Assembly (NCBI RefSeq): GCF_019649055.1
Contig: NW_026570256.1
Location: 186,001-250,000, forward strand
Source: Paramacrobiotus metropolitanus
Taxonomy: Eukaryota; Tardigrada; Eutardigrada; Parachela; Macrobiotidae
Direction of reading: 5' to 3'
Length of the DNA: 64,000 bases
The notes under the pieces were generated by a model that was not told the origin of the DNA, ran no database searches, and worked only from the letters and a program-made list of their open reading frames with translations. Positions 36,072-48,100 of this stretch are shown piece by piece. The position numbers were made by a program, and so were the translations under genes. Positions within the stretch are counted from its first letter, which is position 1. Each line of letters opens with the position of its first letter.

Positions 36072-38292
36072 GCGCCGGTGAGCCTACTGATCGACCCGAC
36101 CCTAAACCGCCGGATAAAAAGGGAACAGAAAGGTCATCACTGCAGAATGGTACTGCAGTGAACGTGACCACTGCGGCGGCTATATGGATGCCGTCAGCGC
36201 AAAAAGAAAAGGGAGCGGCTGTATGGATGCCGTCAGCGCAAAAGACAAGGGAAGCGGCTATATGGATGCCGTCACAGCAGCAAAACGAACTGGTTACCGG
36301 GAAACTAGTGCAAGTAGACAAAAGGTAACCGCAGAATGGTACTGCGAGTGGAAACGCGCAGCGGGACCAAAGGTCACCGCAGAATGGTACTGCGAGTGGA
36401 AATCGTCATGACGGTAGCGCGACACTGCAAAAAGTGCAGCCAAGTGAAAGGTCACCGTATTGCAGCGAGGAAGTGTTAGCGCAACGACGCGCACAACGAA
36501 ACGCGAAGATTCAACAGGCGCTGTTGAACCAGAAGAAGCTGCAGATTGATACTGCACAAGACGAAAATGAGCAACATGCGAAATTCCGAAAATACTTGGC
36601 AGAAAACGACAAAGTGAATGAGTCACGTTGCGACTGTTACGAAGGGATAAAGTCAAAGTTCTGGAATTGTTCAGAGGACGAAGATGAGAAGTTGATAAGG
36701 CAAAAATGGATGGAGCAGAATATCACTGCTAATAGTAAAGATGAAAGGTCACCTTCCGTAGGAAAAGTTCAAGTGAAAGGTCGAGGAGCAAGTGCGAACG
36801 CTAAAGGTTACGGCGAAAGCGCCGTGTTAAAAGTTCAAGGAACAGACTTGACACTGCGAACAGCGCAGCAGAAGAATAGCGAACCGGCACAGCAGAATTT
36901 CAATGACTCACTTGTGGATGCAGTAACGCAGCAACGGAAGGAAATATGGCAAAAAGTAGCCTACAGACCGAACGGGAATCACAGAATGTGGATACCCGTA
37001 ACGCCAAAAGCGAAACAGAAAACGGGAATGTCACAAGAGGATTACTGGGACATGCAAGTTTTGCGAACACAACATGAGAGGAAAAGGCTAAAAGAGCTGG
37101 TTACCGGGAAACCAGCGCAAGGGTCACCGAACCCAGTCCCAGTATTCAACGCAGAGGAATATACGAAGACATTCGCCGACGCGAATTACTCGCGGAACGC
37201 ACCACCGAAAGATAAACCGTTAAATTATGGAGAAAAAGTTCCCATACAAAAGTTGGCTGACGGCGGATTTGTCATGAAGCGCAACGAAAGGTCACAGGAC
37301 TTAGCGCAAAATGAACAGAAAGGAGGGTCAAATGAGATGGCGCAAATGCAACAGAGTAGTGCAGTTGAAAGGTCACGGGACTTATCACAAGCACTGCGGC
37401 AGGATACCAATGACAAGTCTCCGGCCCGGACAGACGGGATGTCTTCGTAAATCGACCCAACGAAAACGAACAATGAAGTATCTGCAAAAGCGATTGAATG
37501 GATGACCGAAAAGGGATACGATATGGTTACGTACAAAAGGTCACCAAATGAGGTGAGGGATAGCGAAGAAGACGAATTGAAGCAAGCTGACCAAATAACA
37601 AGTGAAGTCATTGAGAAGCTGCGAGATAAACGAAATGAAAACCGCAAGGAGGAACTGATCCACGAGACGATAAATGAAGTGACTAAAGGTCACGTGGACA
37701 GCACAAAAGCAAATCCGCACGTGCAGAATAATGAAAAGGTCACCAGCGGTAAAATGGCTGCAGAAAAGCAAACAAATATGAAAAAGCCGCGTAAATTTTA
37801 CGATGTCCGAACTGACTTGCCACACAGGATTGATAAGTTGAGTGAGATACTGAAAGGTCATAGCACTCCTGCGAAAGGGTAAGTGCTCCCCGATATGGAT
37901 CCGGGACCAGTATCGCTGATTCCTGTGAAATGTAAGATTCATACACTGAAGATTCAAAATGGAAAATTACCTACGAGAATCGAAGCGTATACACATGAAG
38001 TGAAAGTGGGAGACATAAAGGTCAACGCAATGCTTGACACTGGCGCAGAGACGTCGCTGATCAGTAAACCTTGTTGCGAGAAGAATGGACTTCATATGCT
38101 TCCATTGCCACCTGACAGATTGGTGAAAATAAACGGAATCAGTGGAACGTCAGGATTCCTGGTGACGCATTATTGTGTAGCACCAGTGACTTTAAGGAAG
38201 AAGACTAGCGAGCATTCATTCTACGTCCGACCGAAGTGTGACGACGTACAGGTGCTACTGGGATTCGACTTCTTAAAAGGAAATTTGTACTG
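36072..38292 (+). CDS. Linker region and retropepsin-like protease
   Basis: Read in one frame with TAA codons at 36326, 37448 and 37880. The linker begins with three copies of an AAxWMPSAQK-like peptide (36175-36270), followed by charged low-complexity sequence. The protease domain occupies about 37883-38292 and carries the active-site sequence MLDTGAETSLIS (Asp codon at 38036), with VLLGFDFLKG as the second conserved element. One active-site Asp per chain implies a dimer. The stop TGA at 38290 overlaps the next ATG (TGATG), so re-initiation is possible. The stop at 36326 turns a motif-encoded TCA into TAA. Confidence 0.72.
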
Positions 38293-39224
38293 ATGGATAA
38301 CGAGGGTGAAGAAGAAAAAAAAGATGACCCGAAACCAGTTGCCAAAGTACAAGTCGGAAAGGTCACCGAACTTGAAAAACAGACGGGAAATGCTCAAACG
38401 GCTAATAAAACGCTAATCCCAGTACCAGAGGCACCGGGAAAGGAAAAGAAAAAGATGGTGCAAAAGGAATTGTCAACATTTGAGCAGTTGAAAATGATTC
38501 AGCAGGAGATTGAGAACACATTAAATCGGACACTGCTGACACAAAAGGGAAGAGAAAAGGTCATCCCAGTACCAGAGGCACCGAGAGTGACAAAAGCGCA
38601 GCAGGAAGAAATTATCCAGCACCAGAGGCACTGGAAACGAAAAGCGAAAACGGAAATGTCGAAAAAGTTATCTCAGTACCAGAGGTACTGGGAACGAAAG
38701 ATGAAAGGTCACCAGCTGAGAACTTGGCGCCAGAGCCGGATCCGAAAAACGTCAGCAAGACCTTTTTCGAACCACGATCTGCTACCAAAAATGACGAAAG
38801 GTCACCAATGTTCGAAGAGATAGCTGCCACACAGAAAGAAGCGACAGCTGTAACGAAACAATCGCTCATGCCTGGCATGGAGTGGGCAAAGCCTATCCCA
38901 GTACCAGAGGCACTGGGAATAAAGACGGCCAAAGTAGGGAAAGATAAAAAGAGTGAAAGATTACGGATATTGAAACGAATAGCTGAAGAAGAGCAGATGT
39001 TCGCGAGCGAAATCCGCAACAAAGCGATTGAACAATTGAAAGGTCACCAACTAAACAAAGAAACAGAGATTCTTGAAATATCCCCCGACGAAGCGAGCGT
39101 AACCCAAATCGAATGTGAGCAAAAAGCCACAACACAGGAGGATGAGGTTGCCAACCCGCACACGAGTCGAAGGATATTAACTCCAGAAGAACGAATTGGG
39201 AGCTGCGGACACGGTTACTACTAG
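38293..39224 (+). CDS. Repeat-rich region between protease and RT
   Basis: Starts at the overlapping ATG 38293. It carries at least five copies of a 24-27 base unit reading IPVPEAPG, AlaPro or SerVal variants included, at about 38418, 38568, 38617, 38677 and 38898. From about 38612 the repeats are in a different frame, explained by one missing C in the CCC of the repeat unit. Near 38763 the peptide TFFEPRSAT occurs; related FFEPR peptides return behind the integrase. It ends in TAG at 39222, but the same frame continues beyond. Function unknown. Confidence 0.5.
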
Positions 39225-42200
39225 GATCAGTGTAGAGTGCTACCACAATGGGAATGTACTGAATGTCGCCAAAACGCCTCCCAAGATGACCTTTCAGAAT
39301 GGCCGAGATGTAGCGCTGCATTAGCAGATCTTAAAGGTCAAGTCCAAAGGAAACCGAAAAGTATCATGCGGACCAACGAAATATGGAAACCACACATCGA
39401 ACGATATCATTGGAATAGATATCGGACTTGGTTATCATGCGTGAAAAACTTCATAACGGGGAGGGGAAAATGGCTGAACCATTGGCAGCAACGTGCGGAT
39501 AACGGAATCCAAGATCCTCTTGACCCGGTATCAACTGAGCGGAAACTTGAAAGAGAGATAGACGAAATGAATGAAGAAGTACAGCTATGGGAAGAAGCGA
39601 GAATAGAACTGTTTTGGGACTTCCGCGTCAATCACATGTACAAAGGTCAAGGTAAAATAATTATATTCCCAGTTGGACTTGGCACACCGGTATACGAGTC
39701 GGTGGTGGTGTTCTGCAAAGCACTAAAAGAAAATGACTGGGGCATATTCGAAAAATACTGGACAAAATTCGAAGCGGAGATTCCTACATTTGATGTAAAG
39801 GAAATTCGAGAACTACAAATAACCCGGAAAAGAAAGTTACCGGGGTTGTTGGAAAAGAAAAAGGTGACCTTTGCACCAGACCCAGATGGAGTGGAATACG
39901 CAGAACGAGGCGGTGACACATGGTGCATGTACGAAACGATTCCGAGTGACGACTGGGTCACCGAAGAGCTGATGGCGAATTGCGTCTTTGTTGGTCCCAA
40001 ACGACCTAAAGGTTATGAAGCGGTCCAACAGAACGAAGCCGATAAAGAAACTGTAACAGAAGCAGAGAAGGAGGAAACAGCTAAAGAGATAGCTGAAGGA
40101 GGATCGAACGAAACAGAAGAAACTTCAAAATCAGCTTTCGACATTGCACAGATGTTAACGGACAAAGGAGAAATGTGGAGAAAATTTAAAGAGGAGGTGG
40201 AAAGGATATCGAATGAACAGCAGAACCCAGTAACTGAGGCAAAAAACGGGGAAAGGTCACTCGACAACGGTGAGGAATGTCCGCTGGTCGAGTTGACCGA
40301 AAAACCGTTAATGAGCCTTGAAGAAATCAATGAACTGGAAAAGTCAAACCAAGAGGAACAATGGTCAAACTCTGATCAGTCAGAAAGGTCATCAACAAGA
40401 ATACGGGTAGCAAGGAGCCACCCGAGAATCGCTACACGAAATGGGCGAAAGGCAAAGGAAGGGGACAAACCTCTGCTCAAAAATTCGAAAGCGAAAAAAC
40501 TTAGCGATTCGCGAGAAAACGAAAGTGACCTTTCATCAGAAGACGAAGGAGTTGATGAGCGTCCACTCGAAAAGGCTGACAAAGGTCAAGCCACTGCACA
40601 AGAATACGAGAGCAGCGATTCGGACTCAAAATGGACGAGTTCAAGTGATAATTTAACGACTTCAGAAGATTCGGGAGTAAGTGACCTTTCAGAACAAGAA
40701 GACTTAATGGACTTGGATGAAGACGACGAAGTGAATGAAGAAAAAGAAAAAGAGAAAAAAGTCAGAAGACTGAAAATAGAAAAAGCAAGACTGTCGAAAG
40801 ATGTGAATAAAGTTTACAGTGACCAACGAATCAAATTGAAACCGTCAAACTGCACACGGGTAAAGGTCAAGATGGGAAAATATGCACCGGCTCAGAACAA
40901 GTTGATGTTCACACCGGTCCCTCAAGTTGAAACTGATGTGCAACCGTTGGCAGGAGTGACGGACCATAGAGGTAAATATTTCGAAATCGTCATCGCGAAT
41001 CATAGTAGTAAATACCAAATCTTGAAGAAAAATCAGCTTCTCGGCTATGTGGAACCTTATGAACATATGGAAAATGTAAAGGTCAATGCTGGGACAGTAA
41101 AGAACGTACTCGAAGACCCAGAGATGGATGATACAACGAAAGCTGAATTGGCAAAGATAATTGGAAATTTGAAACTAGGACCTGACCTAACTGAGGAACA
41201 AAAGAACGACGTGCATAACGCGTTCTGGGAATTCTGGAAGGTCTTACCGACATCAAAGAAACCGTATGGAGATGTGAAAGGGGTCACTCACGTAATTGAT
41301 ACGGGAGATGCGAAACCGGTTAAATGTAACCCGGCCAAAACGAGTTGGACAGGCCGCGAGTTCATAACGAAGCATATAGAAGAGATGTTGGCACAAGATG
41401 TGATTGAACCTCAGACGCCGAGTGGAGCTTTCCAGTCGTGTTGGCAGTTAAGAAAAACGGCGACGGAACAATGGGAACCAGATTCTGCGTCAACTACATC
41501 ATGCTGAATAAGTTAACGAGAAAGAACAACTATCCGCTACCGAATCCGGACGAGTTGCTTGATGCGTGTGCAGGCAACAAATATTACGGGAAAATGGACT
41601 TACAAAGCGGATTCTGGCAGATCCCAACGGATCCAGCGTCAATCAACAAGACGACCTTCGTAACGCAAGATGGAATGTACCGGTTTAAAAGAATGCCATT
41701 CGGGGTTTGCAACGGACCAGCAACATTTCAGTTATGTATGGACAAGGTACTGTCGAAAGCGAAAAGAAAGGGTTGCGTTTTCGGGTACATTGATGACGTT
41801 ATCTTCGCCGGAAAAACTTGGGCGATTTTCATGCAGAACCTGAGAAATGTCCCAATGAGCCTAGTCGAAGCAGGATTCACGATTAAACCGACGAAATGTG
41901 AATTTGGAATGAGACAAATGGGATTTCTGGGTCATATACTCAGTGAAGATGGAATTCGAATGGATCCTGAAAAGTCACCGCAGTCTCAGAATTTAAACGA
42001 CCTCAAACAGAAAGGCAGTTAAGGTCATTCCTTGGACTGGCGAATTATTATCGCAAGTTCATTATGGGATATGCTCAGAAAACGTGTCATTTGTATGAGC
42101 TGTTGAGACAGGATAAACAAGTAAAGAAAGACTGGACAAAGGTACACGAGGATGAATTCAATAGTCTGAAACAACTGCTATGCGAAGGCCCAGTATTAGC

Positions 42201-42777
42201 GAAGTTTTATCCGGCAAAGCCGACTGTCATTGAATGTAACGCGAGTAAAGAAGGAATCGGAGCTGTCCTATCACAAGAAGGTCACCCGATCGCATACGCC
42301 AGCCGCGTCTTACACGGAGCAGAAAGAAATTACGGTGTAACGGAATGGGAATGTCTGGCGGTGGTCTTTGCCGTCAGAAAATTCAAGCCATTTATCGACT
42401 ATGCGGAATTCACCGTAAGAACGGATCATCAGGCGCTGACCAACTTACTAAGGTCAGAGACGAATAAAGTGGTAATGAACCCGCGTCTGACAAGATGGGC
42501 GATGGCACTGCAGGGTCACCAGTTTAAAATTGAATATAAACCAGGAAAGTACTGTGACAATGCGGACGCGTTATCAAGAGCGCCGATCGAAGGGCCAACG
42601 TGTCACGAAGAAGAATTTGATGAAATTTCAAACTTCGAGGATTACAAGAAGGAATTTGACACAAAAGAACCAGCAATTGAAATTGGCCAGTTGTTCTTAC
42701 AGATGGTGGAACAACGAGAGAAACGATTAAAGGTCACTTCAGCTACGGCGAATGAGTCGGCTGAAACAGAAGCCTAA
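39225..42777 (+). CDS. Spacer, reverse transcriptase and RNase H
   Basis: A long acidic spacer (39225 to about 41100) precedes the polymerase. RT runs from about 41280 to 41990: HVIDTGDAKPVKCNP, then after a frame change near 41425 (a CCC reduced to CC) VKKNGDG, GKMDLQSGFWQI, MPFGVCNGPATFQ and the catalytic FGYIDDVIF (YIDD, Asp codons near 41789). Another frame change near 41967 (GG reduced to G within AAAGGTCA) leads to LGLANYY, the thumb and RNase H (about 42220-42590). The first RNase H catalytic Asp is Asn (IECNAS, codon 42238); the Glu (WECLAVV) and the Asp of RTDHQAL are kept. The segment ends in TAA at 42775. The host element needs this enzyme to copy RNA into DNA. Confidence 0.88.
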
Positions 42778-45051
42778 GTAAACCGGGTAAAAAGTTGGTT
42801 GCCCACGGTTAGTGACTTAAAGGTCACCGGACTTAACACGGACAAAAGGCAGAATGGAAAGGTCACGGGACTTGATGAAACATCTCAGAATCGAGATGAC
42901 CTTTGGAAAACGGACAAAGTTACACAAGCGCTGAACGAGTGTCCGATTAAGTTGCTGAGATTCCCAAAACAGACGCGAAAGAGGTATAAACCGCTACCGC
43001 GATGTAAAGTCATCAAAGACTGGAATGAACTCAGCACAGCGACAGTCCGCATTGTCAACCTGCAAGGCGATGAGGAAGAGGAAGACGACTCGAACTTGCA
43101 GTTGCGCAATAAACAGTTGAAAGAACCCCATCTGGCAATGATAATAGATGAATTGGAACATCTACCAGATGTTGAAACAAGATCGAAATTCGAAGTACAT
43201 TACCAGTTATGGAACGGTATACTGTACCGACTAAAGGATAAAAATGGCAAACTTGAAAGGTCATACGTCGTACCGTTGTCAATGCGAAGAGCGATAATCC
43301 ACGCATTGCACGATGAGAAAGCAGCGGGACATTTGGGATTCGAAAAGACCTTGACAGCAATCCGACTTCGATATTACTGGGACAGAATGAGTACAGACGT
43401 GAAGAACTACATACTCGCCTGTCAAGGATGTCAATTTCGTAAGACACCAAGGAAATGCCCACCCGGTAAATTGCAAGAGATAAAAGTCGGACATCCATTC
43501 TTCCGAGTCTACGCGGACTTGAAGGGATCATTGCTACCGACGAAGAAACGTGGATATAAGTACATAGCGGTGTTCATCGATCAGCTGACGAAATACGTGA
43601 TTGCAGTACCAATGAAGACGGCTACAGCCAAAGAATTTGCCAAAGTGTTCGTCAAACATGTGATATTGGTTCATGGAGCACCGCACATTTTACACACGGA
43701 TCGCGGACGGCATTTCACAGCTGAAGTGTTGGCAAAGGTCACTAATGTGTTTAAGATTAGACACACATTTGGAACAGCATACCATCCAGAAGGCCAAGGC
43801 CAAGTTGAAAGACAGATGCGGACGATTGCGGATGGCTTGGCGCAATACCTGAAAGCGGGAAACGAAAGAAAGTTCAACAAGTACCTCCCATACGTTATAT
43901 CGGCGATGAACAGGGTTGTACACGCCACGACCGGATATTCGGCATACTATATGCTACACGGCAGAGAAATGACAATGCCGGAAGACGTCGTGACAAAAAC
44001 GAATATACCAGACGATTACGGGACTCCAGATGACTGGGTCGAAACTATGAAAAAGAATCTGACCTTTGCCGAAGAGGTGGCGAAATGCAATATTAAAGAT
44101 GCTTACGAAAAGAATGCAGAGATATATAATAAGAGGAAGTCAGAACCGAATTTCAAGGTGGGTGACCTTGTGTTGATACGACTTCCAAAGGATACGAAAC
44201 AAGGAAAGAAAGAGAACCAGTCAGACTTTAAATCGAAATATGACAAAGTGTGGAAAATCCTTAGCTTTCCGCGAGTAAACAAAGCGGAGGTCATTGAGCA
44301 GAACCCAAAGAAAGAAGCGGACTTGAAAGTGGTCTCGATCGATCGCTTGAAGTTATGGCACCCGCCATTGCCGGATGAAGGCGCAGAGCATAAGCCCCAA
44401 AAAGAGACCTTTTTCGAACCACTTCTGCTAACTGAGATGGAAAAAGTAAATGAAAACGAAGCGGAAGAAGCCGAGCATGCTCCGAAAAATGGTACCACTC
44501 AATTTTTCGAACCACGCTCTCTGCTACCTGACACAAGCGGAGATAAATCGAAAAAGAAGAAAGGAAGACCGAGAAAGGAGGACAAAGATTTCGAAACTGC
44601 AGTTACAAAAAAGTTGAACGCAGAAGCAGGGGATTTGACAGAAAGGTCACCAGTGACAGGAACTGATAATGAAGTAGCAGAACGCGCTTCGCAAAAAGAT
44701 TTTGAACCGAACCAAAAACCTTTTCTCGAACCACGCACTGCTAAGGATGACCTTTCGAAACAGCGAATTGACGCCGAGATATCAGAGCGCGATCCGAATT
44801 TTCTCGAACAACGCACTGCTACCGGCAACGGGGATGAGCTTATAAGAAAGAGAAAGGAGGAAATAGAGGCGGTCAAATCAAAAGCTGAACAGTTGGGCCG
44901 TGACATAGCGAAAGCAATCGACGAGAGAAAGGTCAAACAGAAGAAAAAAAAACTGACTCCTACAGAATTGTTGACCCAGAAAGGTGAAGTTGAAGATGCG
45001 GCCGACAAAGAACTCCTTGATCGGATAACTAAAGGACGCAAAGACAAATAA
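42778..45051 (+). CDS. Integrase with long C-terminal extension
   Basis: Same frame as the RNase H segment, after a TAA. Numbering from 42799, the HHCC zinc domain uses H171, H178, C208 and C211 (HDEKAAGHLG, ACQGCQ). The catalytic core has D240 (YADLKG), D301 (LHTDRGRHF) and E337 (GQGQVERQ), a correct D,D(35)E spacing. A GPY/F-like region follows (FKVGDLVLIRLP to VVSIDRLKLWHPP). The last about 230 residues are unusual: charged, with FFEPLLL, FFEPRSLL, FLEPRTA and FLEQRTA repeats and Lys-rich runs. All catalytic residues are intact. The frame ends in TAA at 45049. Confidence 0.92.
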   Translation, partial: VNRVKSWLPTVSDLKVTGLNTDKRQNGKVTGLDETSQNRDDLWKTDKVTQALNECPIKLLRFPKQTRKRYKPLPRCKVIKDWNELSTATVRIVNLQGDEEEEDDSNLQLRNKQLKEPHLAMIIDELEHLPDVETRSKFEVHYQLWNGILYRLKDKNGKLERSYVVPLSMRRAIIHALHDEKAAGHLGFEKTLTAIRLRYYWDRMSTDVKNYILACQGCQFRKTPRKCPPGKLQEIKVGHPFFRVYADLKGSLLPTKKRGYKYIAVFIDQLTKYVIAVPMKTATAKEFAKVFVKHVILVHGAPHILHTDRGRHFTAEVLAKVTNVFKIRHTFGTAYHPEGQGQVERQMRTIADGLAQYLKAGNERKFNKYLPYVISAMNRVVHATTGYSAYYMLHGREMTMPEDVVTKTNIPDDYGTPDDWVETMKKNLTFAEEVAKCNIKDAYEKNAEIYNKRKSEPNFKVGDLVLIRLPKDTKQGKKENQSDFKSKYDKVWKILSFPRVNKAEVIEQNPKKEADLKVVSIDRLKLWHPPLPDEGAEHKPQKETFFEPLLLTEMEKVNENEAEEAEHAPKNGTTQFFEPRSLLPDTSGDKSKKKKGRPRKEDKDFETAVTKKLNAEAGDLTERSPVTGTDNEVAERASQKDFEPNQKPFLEPRTAKDDLSKQRIDAEISERDPNFLEQRTATGNGDELIRKRKEEIEAVKSKAEQLGRDIAKAIDERKVKQKKKKLTPTELLTQKGEVEDAADKELLDRITKGRKDK

Positions 45052-45177
45052 CCCGTATAAATACGAATCAGGGGTTTACTTCACTAAAAATAGGAGTTGG
45101 GAAGGTGTAAAAAAGGTCATCACTGTTGTAAAAGCTAATCAACATCGTTTCATTGTTACAGAAGGTAAGCACAGTTA

Positions 45178-48100
45178 ATGGACAGATTGGAACGCCAAAA
45201 TTCAGATAATTCTGATTCGGAAAGTATTGGAAACCCGTTAAAGACATCGACCCCCAAAAGAATGGAAGGTGAATACGGGTATGACACCTCATATGTTGAA
45301 GGGTCGACGTCGTCAACAGGAACGGCACAAAACGAACCAGGCCAAGGAGGTTACTATGGTGGCCCGGGGTATTATGTGTATCACGATCCAGGACAGCCGA
45401 CGAACTACCAAGATACGGTTAACTGGGTGCACCACGGCTCACCTGCCGGAACCCAGTATTCGGGACAAGTAACGAGTGCCCCTTACCAATCGTATCCGGG
45501 ATCGTATACCCCACCGATGGGACCACCGCAAGTGATGATGGGACCGGCAAGAATGTTGATGCCGCCACCGCAACAGACTACACCGAGCCGATTTATGGGA
45601 CACGGAGGATTTAGCGGAATGATAGCCCCAGTACAGTCACTAAAGGTCATCTCCGATATTGCCACCCTTTCCAGAAACAGGAGGCTTGTCATTGTCGGAT
45701 ATCGGAGCACCGCGTGTGAGAACACCGCAGCAACTGGGGGCGCAACGACCCCATCGGAACTCGCTACAAAAAGGGGGGAGGCGAGGAGGAAATCGGTTTG
45801 ACTCACCACGTCCGCGAGGCATATTGCCGTCGCTGGGCCCAAACTTGGAGCAGGTGGGACCAGATGGTCTATGGGCAACGCCCCCGGGTGAACTAACCGT
45901 ACACGATTATTCACCGAAACTTCCGCTGGACATGAGAGAGGATGACGCGCGATTGAACGTGATTGCGGGCAACGGAGAAAGATTGACAGCGGCTGATACA
46001 GAGGCCATCCAGGATTTCAACCGAATGTGTCGGGATCTTTATAGAATCCACATGCGAGTTGAGGATGAGCACGCATTCTATGGAAGATTAATCAGTCTGG
46101 ACGCGATCATTGAAGCAGTCCATATCGCGATGAAGGAAAAAACCAAAATCATCGAAGTAAAACGTAAAGAGTTAGCGATCAGAATCGCCTCGATGAAACA
46201 GTACCATCCGGCTTTAACCAACAGAAAATGGCCGCCGATGATTGAGAAGATACAGATATTCCTTAAGACGATTCCTAAAGAAAGGAGACCTTCGACAAGC
46301 AGCGTGGCGGGGCCGTCACGGGCGTTAGTCGAAGCACCAGTAGATGAGATGTCGGACAGTGACCTTTTGGCAACAAAGAGAAAGATTGAAACAGAATTAA
46401 CTGAACGAGCAGGAAGATCACGGGCCAGCTCAACCAAAGGATCAGCACGCGGACGTACCAGTTCGATTACAGAGCCGTCTAGCGGGACCGTAAAGAGTGG
46501 AAAAAAGGTAAGGTCACCGACGACAAGTCCAAAAGAAAGTGACAAGAAAGGACAGCGGACGAAAAAGGTCACGACGAGTAAAGCAGCGCTTCCAGTGGGT
46601 AGAAAAAGTGCGCCACCCACACCGTCGGACAGGGGAGATGCCCCACTTCGATTTCCGAAGTGCAGGACTTTCACAGTCAAATATACTGGAACGGACCATA
46701 ACGAACGAAAGGTCACGGCTCGGATAGTCGATAAAGGAACGAATAAAGAGATCGACTCGTACAACCCTCTGGCGGATAGGTCAGTCAAAACTGAGATTGG
46801 GGAAAGGTCAAAGGCAGAAGTCAACGAGGCGTTACAGTTTGTTCCCCCGGAAGAACGTCATAACCCGAGAGTTCTCATCCAGATGATGAAGCACGTGGTG
46901 TCCAAGGTTGTGGCTGAAGAAGATGCATGGATCCGCATCAAAGTAGGCACAAATGACGATCACCTGGCGTACACATACACAGTGGAAGGAAAGTTGTTGA
47001 CAAAAGAAAGAATTCGCTCAAGGCCGACGGCAGACCCAGATTCGGCTAAAAGAACGTTAGATGGCTATGAGTCGACTTTGAAATACACTGATGCAACAAG
47101 CAGGAAGGTGACGCTAAAACTCCATTGTGGCCAGCAAGCGACGGAAACTATAACTGCAGTAATTGTCGACCCAATAACAGGAGATCCGATTCCATATGCG
47201 CCATGGGACGTATCAGAAGAGAGCGCCGAACATGCTAATCGGACAGCCCTGGATCAACTATGGGACTTGATACCCGAAAGTGAACGCCAAGATCCGGTAG
47301 TCCAAACGAACACACTGATTAGTGTGATGCGTCATCGAGCGGAGATAGACGAAGCCCATTTCCGACTCACAAGACGAATGGAAGACGGATCGTATAAAAC
47401 GGTGTTTTATGACGCAAAGAACAACCCTCTGTGGGAGATCGTCACACACGGGCAGACGGTCGAAACACCGCACTTGGAAATTCATGGCCAACACCCGGCA
47501 CAAGAAAGTAGAGCCGGAGAGATGGCAGAGGCCTCCGTAGCCGAAGTGGCAGGAACGGAGAGTACCAGGCGACCATCAAAACAGGACGATTCGGAAAAGG
47601 AGGAAGCTAACGACGATTCGGCAGAGGAACTGGCCGATGAAGATGACGAGATGGCCGAGGAAGATAATCAGCCTCCAAAAGTGGTCGTTAAAACGAGGAA
47701 AACGGCTAAACTGGATGAAGCCATGAATCGGGAAAAGGCTAAGAAAGGTGACTTCCTAAAGAAACAAAAGAAAGAAGAGGATAAGAAGAAAAAGAGCGGT
47801 CAAGAAAGCGAGAGCACAAGCACCAGGAGAAAAAGGGGGAGAGAAAAAAGGAAGACGAACTGTCGTCTCATGATGTCGAAATATTAAATGAATCAATTGG
47901 TGATGTGGAAGAAAGGTCATCGACACCTATAATCCCAAAGAAATTTGTTATCGAATCGGCTACATCAAAGTTAAAGGTCACCGAGACTGAGTCGTTAACA
48001 CCCAAGGGAAAGGTCATAGCTGTGAAACAGATTGTTCCAGTCGTCATCTCGGCATCCACTACGAAGAGCGCAGGGAAAGGAACGCGCGAGAAAGCGAAAC

